Source of the DNA: an uncultured Rhodanobacter sp.
GTDB taxonomy: Bacteria > Pseudomonadota > Gammaproteobacteria > Xanthomonadales > Rhodanobacteraceae
Direction of reading: 5' to 3'
Assembly: GCA_903827735.1 (NCBI GenBank)
Contig: CAIKJM010000038.1
Span: 1-6,326, forward strand
Length of the DNA: 6,326 nt
Positions 1 to 6,326 of this stretch are shown here, in pieces (position 1 is the stretch's first letter; every line of letters starts with the position of its first letter). The notes under the pieces are model-generated. The model saw nothing but the letters and a program-made list of their open reading frames with translations. It had not been told where the DNA came from and made no database searches. The position numbers and the translations under genes were made by a program.

Positions 1-2
1 CC

Positions 3-245
3 GTGTCCGATCCGCGCACGCTGCCGGCCAGCGGCGTGATCGGTTTGCCGGGAAGCAGTAATGGCTACGGCAGCACAAACGCCTCGACTACTGCTTTGCC
101 GGGTGTCGGTGGTCCTGCCGGATTTGGCAACGCGATAAGTCCCAACGGTGCCGCGCCGATTGTGCCGGCAGCGACGCCTTACATGCCGATGCCCGCACCG
201 GCGGCACCTGCCGAACCGGGGCCTAGCCACGTGCTGGCCGCGCCG
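3..245 (+). other. Pro/Ala/Gly-rich low-complexity segment of the barrel protein
   Basis: Residues 1-80 of the visible protein are dominated by Gly, Pro, Ala, Ser and Thr, with clusters such as PYMPMPAPAAPAEPGP near residues 59-75. No hydrophobic core or cleavage site is present, so this is not an export signal. It looks like a flexible linker joining the Ig-like region to something encoded upstream of the window, either a signal peptide or further domains. A periplasm-spanning or surface spacer is an inference. Confidence 0.6.
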
Positions 246-3200
246 CCAACATTGGAGAAATTACTGCCCACGCTCGATGCTACGGTTGGCTTCGTCGGCT
301 TGCGCGACGGCGTCGTATTGCCGGCCGATCAGATGACCGTACGGGTAACAGGTCCGCTTGGAGCCAAGCTTGAGTTGAGCGTCAACGGCCAAGCGGTTCC
401 GTCGACCCAGGTGGGCCAGCAGAGCAGCCTGGAAAGCCATGGCGTGACGGCATGGGAATATATCGGCATCAATCTGGCGGAAGGCGACAACGTGCTTCGT
501 GTCGTTGCGCGCGACAGTTTTGGCAACGCGCGCAGTAACGCACAGATCCATGTCGTTGCTCCGGGCAAGCTCGCACGCATCCAGCTTGAGCTGCCCAAAG
601 AAGCGAAGGCCGATGGCCATACGCCTGTTAATATCATCGTGCATCTGCTGGACGCCCACGGCGTACCGATGATGGCGCGCACGGAACTGTCGCTGGAGTC
701 CAGCGTCGGCACCTGGCAGTCACCGGATCTGGATCCAAACGAGCAGGGCACCCAGGTATTCGTCGAAGGCGGGGTCGGTCACTTCGCGCTGCTTCCGCCG
801 GGTGATCCCGGCACGGCGCATCTGCGTATCAGCAGCGGCCTGCTGCATAGCGAAAGCGACCTGGTATTCCTGCCGGACCTGCGTCCTATGATTGCGGCCG
901 GCCTGATCGAGGGCGCGATCAATTTACGCAATCTGAATCCCGCGGCGCTGTCGCCCGCGCAGAGCAGCGATGGCTTCGAAAGTGAGATCCAGGGTGCCCA
1001 GCAGAGTTTCGATCATGGCAAGGACAGCGCCAGCGCGCACAGCGCCTTGTTCCTCAAGGGCAAGGTCAAGGGTTCGTACTTGCTCACGTTGGCGTATGAC
1101 TCGGACAGGCCCGGCTCGACCACACTGTTCCGCGACATCAACCCCGACTCGTATTATCCGGTCTACGGCGACTCCTCCGCGAAAGGCTACGAGGCGCAGT
1201 CCACTGGCAAGCTCTACGTGCGCATCGACCACGGCACGTCCTACGCCCTCTACGGTGACTACAGCACGCAGAGCGACAATCCTGCGCGGGTACTGACGCA
1301 ATACAACCGTGCGCTCAACGGCGCCAAGGCGCACGTGGAAGACGGCCGTTTGACCGTCGACGGCTTCGTCAGCGATACCAATTCGGTGCAGGTGGTCGAC
1401 GTTATTCCGGCCAACGGCACATCCGGTCCGTATCAGCTGTCGAGCATCAACGGCTTGGCCAACAGCGAGCAGGTCGACATCATCACGCGCGATCGTAGCC
1501 AGCCCGCTTTGATCATCAGCGACGTGCCGATGACCCGCCTTACCGACTACGAGATCGAACCGTACAGCGGCCAGATCCTGTTTAAGGCGCCGATTGCCTC
1601 GCTCGATGCCAACCTCAATCCGATCTTTGTCCGCGTCACCTACGAAGTAAGCAACGGCGGCCCGAACTTCTGGGTCGCCGGGGTCGATGCGCGCGAAAAG
1701 CTGCTGCCGTGGTTCACGCTTGGCGGCACCTATATTCATGATGGCAACCCGGCCGATCCAGCGAGCCTGCGCGGCGCCAACTTCCTGTGGAACATGGGAC
1801 CGACCACGTCGCTGGTCGGCGAGGTCGCGCAGTCCCAGTCCGAGCAATATGGCTTGGGCGATGCGCGGCGTTTTGAGTTCCGCCACAGTGACCCCAACCT
1901 GCAGGCGCGCGTTTACGCGGTGCAATCCGACACGGGCTTCAACAATGCCAGTTCGACGGTGCTTTCCGGTGGCGCGGAATACGGTGCCAAGGTCGGCTAC
2001 GCGCTGACGAAAACCGATCGCCTGGTGGTGAACGCGACCAAGACCACCACTAGCCTGAGCACGGGGCAGATCGAGGATGCCTCGGTTGGTATCGAGCACA
2101 GCCTGCCGATGAACATGAAGCTGACCGGCAGTGTTCGACACGTCTCTGCCGACGATCAGGGATCGATTTATTCGACGCCCAGCCTCGGTAGCAGCACGGG
2201 CACCGATTCATATACCAGCGGGCTGATGCGCCTCGACGCGCCGGTGCCGCATGTGCCCAAAGCCAATGCTTTTCTACAGTACGAGCAGGCCCTGAACGAT
2301 AGCGACAGGCGCAATGCGACGGTGGGCGCGACCTATCAGCTCGGTCCGCAGACCAAGTTCTATATCACGCATGAGACGAGCAACAGCCTGACCGACAATT
2401 TCTCGCTCAATTCGGCGCAGAACACGCAAGGTGGCAGCACCAGCGGCCTTGGCTCTACGCAGCAGAGCCTGGGCGGCGTAGGCATCGGTGGCGCGGCGCA
2501 GAACTACTCGACCGTGATCGGCGTCACCACGCCATACATGACCGGCGGACAGCTGTTCAACGAGTACCGCATCGGCGACAGCATCGACGGCCGTACGGCG
2601 GAAAACGCTGTCGGCCTGCGCAACCAGTGGCATCCGCTGGAAGGCCTCGGCGTCAATGCCAGCCTGGAACAGGTGCATCCGGTCACCGGCGCAGTGACCG
2701 ATGAAGCCAGTGCGATCACCGGCTCGCTCAGCTATACGGCGAACCCCGACTGGAAAGGTTCCGCGCGCGCCGAATGGAGCGAGTCGGAAACGACGCGCAC
2801 ATGGCTTGCGACGCTTGGCGCGGCTTTCAAGGTCAACGAAAACGTCACGCTATTGTCCCGTGGCCTGTACAACCGGCAGACCACGTTCGCCACCACGTCG
2901 CTAGCGGCCGATGGCAGCACGGCATTGTCGCCGGCGACCGGCTTATATAGCGGCCCACAAACGCTTGAGCTGGCGCAGTTCGGCATGGCATATCGGCCAG
3001 TCAACAGCGATATATGGAATCTTCTGGCGCGCGTCGAATGGAAGCGCGACCAGGGTAACGACTTCGAGTCGTTCGGCACCGACGATGTGCAGGCCGGCAC
3101 CAACGGCAACCTCAACTACTCAGCGAAAATTCTCTCGGTGCACGTCAACTATCAGCCGACTGCAACCTGGACGCTGGACGGTCGATATGCCGCGAAGAAG

Positions 3201-3560
3201 GTTGACGATTATGCCAACAGCATCACTTCGAGCTATATCGCTCAACTGATCGGCGGTCGCTCGATATGGGACATCACCAGCAAGTGGGATGGTGGCGTGC
3301 ATTACTACTCGATTTTTGGCGGTGGTCTGTCGGCCCACCAGCAGTCGATCGGCGCGGAGCTCGGCTATATCGTTGCAAAAAATCTCTGGCTGTCGCTGGG
3401 TTACAACTTTCAGGGCTTTTCCGATCAGGATCTCGCCGGTGAGGACTATACCCAGAACGGCGTCTATCTGCGCCTGCGCTTCAAGTTCGACGAGAATGTG
3501 TTCAAACCGAGCAACAACTCCACACCGCTGCCGGCCGATGCCGCGGCGTCGGCGCAGTGA
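3..3560 (+). CDS. Large outer-membrane beta-barrel protein with Ig-like domains (probably 5'-partial)
   Basis: This is a likely outer-membrane surface protein; its exact function is unknown. The visible part is 1185 residues and contains no cysteine, as is common for outer-membrane barrels. Residues 1-80 are Pro/Ala/Gly-rich. Residues about 94-186 and 188-290 look like beta-sandwich (Ig/invasin-like) domains, for example ELSVNGQAVP with GDNVLRVVARDSFGN, and PVNIIVHLLDAHGVPM. Residues about 295-550 form a conserved block with FLKGKVKGSYLLT, YYPVYGDSS (384-392), YALYGDY (414-420), NGTSGPY (about 471-476), ITRDR (494-498), DYEIEPYSGQILFKAP (515-530) and RVTYEV (544-549). From about 555 on, alternating amphipathic strands suggest a barrel ending in LWLSLGYNFQGFSD (1128-1141) and VYLRLRFKF (1154-1162). 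The GTG at position 3 is only the first possible start in view. No signal peptide follows it, so the gene very probably begins upstream. It is coupled to the adhesin gene that follows. A TonB-dependent receptor is a less likely alternative, since no plug domain or TonB box is seen. Confidence 0.85.
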   Translation: MSDPRTLPASGVIGLPGSSNGYGSTNASTTALPGVGGPAGFGNAISPNGAAPIVPAATPYMPMPAPAAPAEPGPSHVLAAPPTLEKLLPTLDATVGFVGLRDGVVLPADQMTVRVTGPLGAKLELSVNGQAVPSTQVGQQSSLESHGVTAWEYIGINLAEGDNVLRVVARDSFGNARSNAQIHVVAPGKLARIQLELPKEAKADGHTPVNIIVHLLDAHGVPMMARTELSLESSVGTWQSPDLDPNEQGTQVFVEGGVGHFALLPPGDPGTAHLRISSGLLHSESDLVFLPDLRPMIAAGLIEGAINLRNLNPAALSPAQSSDGFESEIQGAQQSFDHGKDSASAHSALFLKGKVKGSYLLTLAYDSDRPGSTTLFRDINPDSYYPVYGDSSAKGYEAQSTGKLYVRIDHGTSYALYGDYSTQSDNPARVLTQYNRALNGAKAHVEDGRLTVDGFVSDTNSVQVVDVIPANGTSGPYQLSSINGLANSEQVDIITRDRSQPALIISDVPMTRLTDYEIEPYSGQILFKAPIASLDANLNPIFVRVTYEVSNGGPNFWVAGVDAREKLLPWFTLGGTYIHDGNPADPASLRGANFLWNMGPTTSLVGEVAQSQSEQYGLGDARRFEFRHSDPNLQARVYAVQSDTGFNNASSTVLSGGAEYGAKVGYALTKTDRLVVNATKTTTSLSTGQIEDASVGIEHSLPMNMKLTGSVRHVSADDQGSIYSTPSLGSSTGTDSYTSGLMRLDAPVPHVPKANAFLQYEQALNDSDRRNATVGATYQLGPQTKFYITHETSNSLTDNFSLNSAQNTQGGSTSGLGSTQQSLGGVGIGGAAQNYSTVIGVTTPYMTGGQLFNEYRIGDSIDGRTAENAVGLRNQWHPLEGLGVNASLEQVHPVTGAVTDEASAITGSLSYTANPDWKGSARAEWSESETTRTWLATLGAAFKVNENVTLLSRGLYNRQTTFATTSLAADGSTALSPATGLYSGPQTLELAQFGMAYRPVNSDIWNLLARVEWKRDQGNDFESFGTDDVQAGTNGNLNYSAKILSVHVNYQPTATWTLDGRYAAKKVDDYANSITSSYIAQLIGGRSIWDITSKWDGGVHYYSIFGGGLSAHQQSIGAELGYIVAKNLWLSLGYNFQGFSDQDLAGEDYTQNGVYLRLRFKFDENVFKPSNNSTPLPADAAASAQ
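1662..3488 (+). other. Predicted transmembrane beta-barrel region
   Basis: Residues about 554-1162 show repeated short stretches of alternating polar and hydrophobic or aromatic residues separated by Gly/Asn/Asp-rich turns. Examples are WFTLGGTYIHDG, ILSVHVNYQPTATWTLDGRY and LWLSLGYNFQGF. The last strand, VYLRLRFKF, ends in Phe like a C-terminal barrel signature, but a tail of about 23 residues rich in Asn, Ser, Pro and Ala follows it. Residues 803-833 form a Gly/Ser/Gln-rich insert that is probably a long loop. I did not assign a strand number. Confidence 0.7.
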
Positions 3561-3571
3561 GCAACGTCATG
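3556..3571 (+). promoter_or_regulatory. Stop/start overlap (GTGA) with alternative ATG start
   Basis: The TGA stop of the barrel gene (3558-3560) overlaps a GTG (3557-3559) that opens the adhesin frame, a four-base GTGA overlap typical of translational coupling. There is no clear Shine-Dalgarno sequence before this GTG. An in-frame ATG lies at 3569-3571, four codons later. The bases AGTGAG at 3556-3561 sit seven bases before it and could pair with the GTGA-recognising part of the anti-Shine-Dalgarno sequence. Either start is possible and the signal peptide is intact with both. Neither choice changes the inference of coupling. Confidence 0.6.
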
Positions 3572-6118
3572 AGCCTCGTCCACCTGATCCAGCGCACTCG
3601 CCTTCTCTTCGGAGTTTCCCGCCGAGGATGGCTGGCACTGCTGTTTCTGCTGGGCGGTCTCTTCGTGATGCCGGCACACGCCAACACTTGCGCACCAGCG
3701 GCGGTGCAGGGCGCTGCGCCGGCCGATTATCTGACGTATTGCTGGCTGGATTTCACCGGCTACAGCGATAGCGCGGCACAGGCCGGACAGGCTTTCACCT
3801 TCACCTTGTCTGATGGCTCGGTGCTGAGTCTGACTTTGACAGTATCCAGTGCGACCACGGCGACACCGCTGCTCAAGGTTTCCGGCGTGCCGACCTATAG
3901 CGGTGCAGCGTTCGGCAATGCCGGCTTCGGCAGCATTCCAGGCTTACCGGTGTTCTACGAGGTGCAGAGCGGCTCGACTGTCACCGTGACGCTGAGCAAT
4001 ATCCACATCACGCCCGCCGGCGGCGGTACATCTCCGGCTTACGCGATCATCGCCGCGGACGGCGAGTCGACCAACACACCGGAAACGCTGACCTTCACAA
4101 CCAATGGCACCGCCTGGCAGCAGGCGGCCATGCTCGCCAATACCAATGCCACGGGCCCAACGGTGGCGGGGGTAGGGACCGGAACAGTGGTCGAAACCGG
4201 AACCGGCGGTGGCAACACCAATGCCTATGTTTTCGCCAGCATTGGCAGTCCGACCACGGTAACAAGTGTACTCAAAGGTAGCGGTTTGCAGGGAGCGCTG
4301 TTCGGCCTGCGCTTTGCGTCGCTTTCGGTAACGTCGCAGTTCAACACCACGCGTGTGGATGCAAGCGATCAAGTCACCTATTCGATTCTCGGCAGCAACA
4401 GTGCGGTGCTGAGCTCGGGCACCAGCACGGGCACGGGCAGTGGCCCTTTTCCGGCAGCAGGAAAGCCTGTCATATCATCAAGCGCAATCAGCGTGATGCA
4501 AGCCATGGCTAGCGGCAGCGCCAGCACGCTTGCCAATTACGCCACGTCGCTGACTTGTACAAATTTGGGAACTTCATCAACGGTAATGCCAAAAAACGTG
4601 GTGGCCAGCAGCTACACGTTTCCAGCACTGGCTTACGGCGACTCTATTTCTTGCGTGTTTACCGATACGCCTTATCCCAACATCAGTGGTCTGGTCTACA
4701 ACGACGCAAACCACAACGCCGTGGCTGACAACGGCGAGACGGGCACCGGGCTTAATGGACTATATGTCAAGATCGCGCCCGCCTCGGGTGGCGCCTGTCA
4801 ATCACCGGCGACATATGCAGCCGCGGTGACCAGCGCCAGCGGTGTCTTCACTGAGCCCGGTATTGCGCCTGGCACCTATTGCCTGATCGAAAGCAATAAC
4901 AGCACGCTAACCGACATCACGGCAACGGCGCCATCAGGCTGGGTGCGGACGCAAACCCCCACCGGCATTATCAATCTCACGCAGACTTCGAACGCGCTGG
5001 TGCAGCAGAATTTCGGCTTGTTCAACGGCAGCGCGGTGTCAGCGCTGGTGTTTGCCGATACTGGCATCGGCACAGGCGGGACGCCGAACGATGGATTGCA
5101 GAACGGCACGGAAACGGTTCTGCCGAATGTCACCGTCAATGCCGTCAACGCTGGCAATACGGTCGCCAGCGGTGTTACCAATGGCAGCGGCACGGCGACA
5201 CTGTGGCTTCCGTCGTCACTCACCGGCGCGGTCACCGTGACGCCGGTGGCTCCATCGGGTTACCTCGCCACTGGAGGTACCGCCGGCACAGTCAGCGGTG
5301 CCAGTTATACCCGCCCGTCGGTAAGCTTTACCTACGCGGCAGGGCTGACTGGCACGATTGGCAGCTTTGGTCTCGTGCCCCCCAACACACTGGCGCCCAA
5401 CGGCGTCAACAGTGCTCAACCCGGTACCACACTCTATTACCCGCACACCTTTACCGCGGCCAGCGGCGGGCAGGTGACATTCACGACGTCCGCTGTGGCC
5501 ACGCCAGCTGTGAGCGGTTGGGCTGAAACGCTTTATCGCGACAGCAACTGCAACGGCCAGCTCGACAGCGGCGAACCACAGATCACGGGTGCAATCACCG
5601 TGACAGCTTCGCAACAGCTGTGCCTGATCGTCAAAGAGTTCGTGCCAGGGTCCGCACCAGTCAATGCCCAGAATGTGGTCACGCTAAAGGCGACAACGGC
5701 TTATACGAATGCCAATCCTGCGTTGACTGCCATCGTGCTCAGCACCGACACGACGACGGTGATTCAGCAAGGTGCGCTAACGCTGTCCAAGCAGGTCAAC
5801 AATGTTACGCAGAACGGTACTGCGGGCACGTCGAACAACGCGCTGCCCGGTAACGTGCTGCAGTATCAGCTCACGCTTTACAACGCGGGCAGCAAGCCGC
5901 TGACCCAGGTCGTTGTAAACGATGCGACCCCGGCCTACACCACGTTCACCTCGGCTACTTGTCCTGCGTCGTCGTCGCTGCCGACCGGCCTCACTGCATG
6001 CACGGTGAGCACGCAGCCGACGACGGGCGGTCAGGGTGCGATCGCCTGGAGCTTCACCGGTTCGCTGAACCCCGGTGCGCAAGCGGTGGTGTCGTATCAG
6101 GTGACCGTGGCGCAGTAA
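3557..6118 (+). CDS. Secreted modular adhesin-like protein (CshA-type domain, SdrD-B-like modules, DUF11)
   Basis: This is a predicted surface or extracellular protein of 853 residues, likely adhesive or structural; no enzyme motif is seen. Domain order: signal peptide 1-42; CshA-type non-repetitive domain about 45-256; beta domain about 257-372; SdrD-B-like module about 375-491 with the loop DANHNAVADNGE (383-394); second SdrD-like module about 492-608 with VFADTGIGTGGTPNDG; module about 611-736 with DSNCNGQLDSGE (662-673); DUF11 about 739-853. Composition is rich in Thr, Ser, Ala, Gly and Asn and poor in Lys and Arg, as in secreted beta-sandwich proteins. Ten cysteines fall into five within-domain pairs. 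There is no LPXTG, no C-terminal barrel and no transmembrane helix, so anchoring must come from elsewhere. The likely partner is the barrel protein encoded just upstream, whose stop overlaps this start. The product assignment is by remembered family patterns, not a search. Confidence 0.85.
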   Translation: MSNVMSLVHLIQRTRLLFGVSRRGWLALLFLLGGLFVMPAHANTCAPAAVQGAAPADYLTYCWLDFTGYSDSAAQAGQAFTFTLSDGSVLSLTLTVSSATTATPLLKVSGVPTYSGAAFGNAGFGSIPGLPVFYEVQSGSTVTVTLSNIHITPAGGGTSPAYAIIAADGESTNTPETLTFTTNGTAWQQAAMLANTNATGPTVAGVGTGTVVETGTGGGNTNAYVFASIGSPTTVTSVLKGSGLQGALFGLRFASLSVTSQFNTTRVDASDQVTYSILGSNSAVLSSGTSTGTGSGPFPAAGKPVISSSAISVMQAMASGSASTLANYATSLTCTNLGTSSTVMPKNVVASSYTFPALAYGDSISCVFTDTPYPNISGLVYNDANHNAVADNGETGTGLNGLYVKIAPASGGACQSPATYAAAVTSASGVFTEPGIAPGTYCLIESNNSTLTDITATAPSGWVRTQTPTGIINLTQTSNALVQQNFGLFNGSAVSALVFADTGIGTGGTPNDGLQNGTETVLPNVTVNAVNAGNTVASGVTNGSGTATLWLPSSLTGAVTVTPVAPSGYLATGGTAGTVSGASYTRPSVSFTYAAGLTGTIGSFGLVPPNTLAPNGVNSAQPGTTLYYPHTFTAASGGQVTFTTSAVATPAVSGWAETLYRDSNCNGQLDSGEPQITGAITVTASQQLCLIVKEFVPGSAPVNAQNVVTLKATTAYTNANPALTAIVLSTDTTTVIQQGALTLSKQVNNVTQNGTAGTSNNALPGNVLQYQLTLYNAGSKPLTQVVVNDATPAYTTFTSATCPASSSLPTGLTACTVSTQPTTGGQGAIAWSFTGSLNPGAQAVVSYQVTVAQ
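3569..3682 (+). other. Sec signal peptide of the adhesin
   Basis: Counting from the ATG at 3569, the n-region carries Arg residues (RTR, then RR), followed by the hydrophobic core WLALLFLLGGLFVM and the cleavage motif P-A-H-A before NTCAP. Cleavage is expected after residue 42 counted from the GTG. There is no cysteine at +1, so it is not a lipoprotein signal, and no twin-arginine consensus. It directs the product across the inner membrane. Confidence 0.85.
3689..4324 (+). other. CshA-type non-repetitive adhesin domain
   Basis: Residues about 45-256 carry the pattern I associate with the CshA non-repetitive domain (CshA_NR2): YCWLDFTGY (61-69), FTFTLSDGS, AAFGNAGFGSIPG, AADGESTNTPETLTF (166 onward) and LQGALFGLRFA near the end. 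In the streptococcal adhesin CshA, such a domain takes part in binding host fibronectin. Whether this copy binds any ligand is unknown. Cys45 and Cys62 could form a disulfide. Confidence 0.6.
4679..5378 (+). other. Two consecutive SdrD-B-like modules
   Basis: The first module (residues about 375-491) starts ISGLVYNDANHN and ends NFGLFNG. The second (about 492-608) starts VSALVFADTG and ends SFGLVPP. Both follow the SdrD-B plan: a strand, an Asp/Asn/Glu-rich loop, then V-T-V-type strands and a Phe-Gly-Leu end. The first has a full calcium-loop-like DxNxNxxxDxxE. The second has a longer, Gly-rich loop and no cysteines. Confidence 0.6.
5771..6115 (+). other. C-terminal DUF11 domain
   Basis: Residues about 739-853 fit the DUF11 conserved-repeat pattern: LTLSKQVNN, then PGNVLQYQLTLYNAGSKPLTQ, VVVNDATPAYTTF and a final LNPGAQAVVSYQVTV. 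Only one copy is present, and the protein stops two residues after it. Many DUF11 surface proteins carry several copies. The domain is taken to be an extracellular beta-sandwich spacer or adhesive unit. Confidence 0.7.
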
Positions 6119-6326
6119 CGGCTCGGGCTCAGCGCGATGCATGAGCCGCGCCGTTCGCTCATGATCCTAAATTCCAGCGTCTTGCGAGAAGATTCCCAAA
6201 GCTGCCAGGTCACGAAAGGCCGGTGCCACTATGCGCGTGTACGATGATGTTGCAAGATCAGCGTGTCGTGCGCGCTGGTTTGGCGTTGCCTTACACCCCA
6301 TCTTTGGAAGACAGATCGAACCATGC
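6119..6326 (+). other. Non-coding tail after the operon
   Basis: This stretch has no convincing gene on either strand. It contains the inverted repeats at 6126-6163, a small hairpin (TCTT at 6180-6183, AAGA at 6189-6192), and no clear -35/-10 promoter. The last bases hold GGAAGA (6306-6311) eleven bases before an ATG at 6323. That could be the start of the next gene, but only four bases of it are visible. Confidence 0.5.
6126..6163 (+). repeat. Two overlapping inverted repeats after the adhesin stop
   Basis: GGCTCA (6126-6131) can pair with TGAGCC (6142-6147). Alternatively, CATGAGC (6140-6146) can pair with GCTCATG (6157-6163). Each has a ten-base loop, and both use the same central segment, so only one can form at a time. 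They lie eight bases after the TAA stop. No T-tract follows, so this is not a classic intrinsic terminator. It may protect the mRNA 3' end or act as a weak or Rho-assisted termination site. Confidence 0.5.

Noticed and set aside
924..2141. Long open frame of 405 codons on the - strand
   Set aside because: It lies entirely antisense to the conserved block and barrel of the first gene. Its product is rich in Arg, Val, Ala and His with no recognisable domain, as expected for a shadow frame in GC-rich DNA.
3..3560. TonB-dependent receptor as the identity of the first gene
   Set aside because: No TonB box or plug-domain motifs were seen, and the Ig-like domains and YPVYGDSS block do not fit that family.
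3289..3771. Open + frame of 160 codons across the gene junction
   Set aside because: It overlaps two better supported genes. Its product is rich in Arg, Ser and Cys with no domain, and the overlapping genes show clear strand patterns and a signal peptide.
4421..4443. Short repeat encoding GTSTGTGSG
   Set aside because: It is only a few imperfect units and is explained by Ser/Thr/Gly-rich linker composition, not by a true tandem array.
3557..6118. Gram-positive cell-wall adhesin, suggested by the CshA and SdrD-like domains
   Set aside because: There is no LPXTG signal or C-terminal helix, and the coupled gene encodes an outer-membrane-type barrel, which points to a Gram-negative cell.
6126..6163. 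Classic intrinsic terminator
   Set aside because: The stems are only 6-7 bp with ten-base loops, and no T-tract follows.
6231..6326. ATG at 6231 open for 32 codons to the window end
   Set aside because: The GAAAGG before it is eleven bases away. Codons include two AGA and a TTA, and third positions are much less GC-rich than in the two real genes. The translation does not look like a known protein start, though a gene running past the window cannot be excluded.

Overview
The window comes from a GC-rich genome, about 60% by eye, with a marked G/C preference at third codon positions. It is probably a Gram-negative proteobacterium, because the first gene has the look of an outer-membrane beta-barrel. 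The mix of families (DUF11, SdrD-type modules and a CshA-type domain beside a cysteine-free barrel) recalls Xanthomonadales such as Rhodanobacteraceae. That placement is from memory of similar proteins and is tentative.

Layout: almost the whole window is two long genes on the + strand. Positions 3-3560 encode a large outer-membrane protein. It has a Pro/Ala/Gly-rich N-terminal stretch, two Ig-like beta-sandwich segments, a conserved pre-barrel block (YPVYGDSS, GTSGPY, ITRDR, DYEIEP and related motifs), and a long beta-barrel ending in a conserved final hairpin. It shows no signal peptide and only two bases lie upstream of its first possible start, so its true 5' end is probably outside the window. 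Positions 3557-6118 encode a secreted, modular, adhesin-like protein: Sec signal peptide, CshA-type non-repetitive domain, a cysteine-paired beta domain, two SdrD-B-like modules, a module with a DxNxNGxLDxGE loop, and one terminal DUF11 domain. Its GTG overlaps the stop of the first gene by four bases, so the two are almost certainly co-transcribed and probably translationally coupled.

The last 208 bases hold no convincing gene. Just after the stop lie two overlapping inverted repeats that cannot both form at once, with no T-tract behind them.

How the genes may work together (inference): DUF11, Ig-like and barrel segments can occur in one polypeptide in related surface proteins. Here the barrel and the adhesin/DUF11 part are separate, coupled genes, and the adhesin has no visible membrane or wall anchor. 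The simplest model is that the barrel protein anchors, displays or exports the adhesin at the cell surface. This pair is the most interesting item in the window. I see no RNA genes, mobile elements, CRISPR arrays or phage features.
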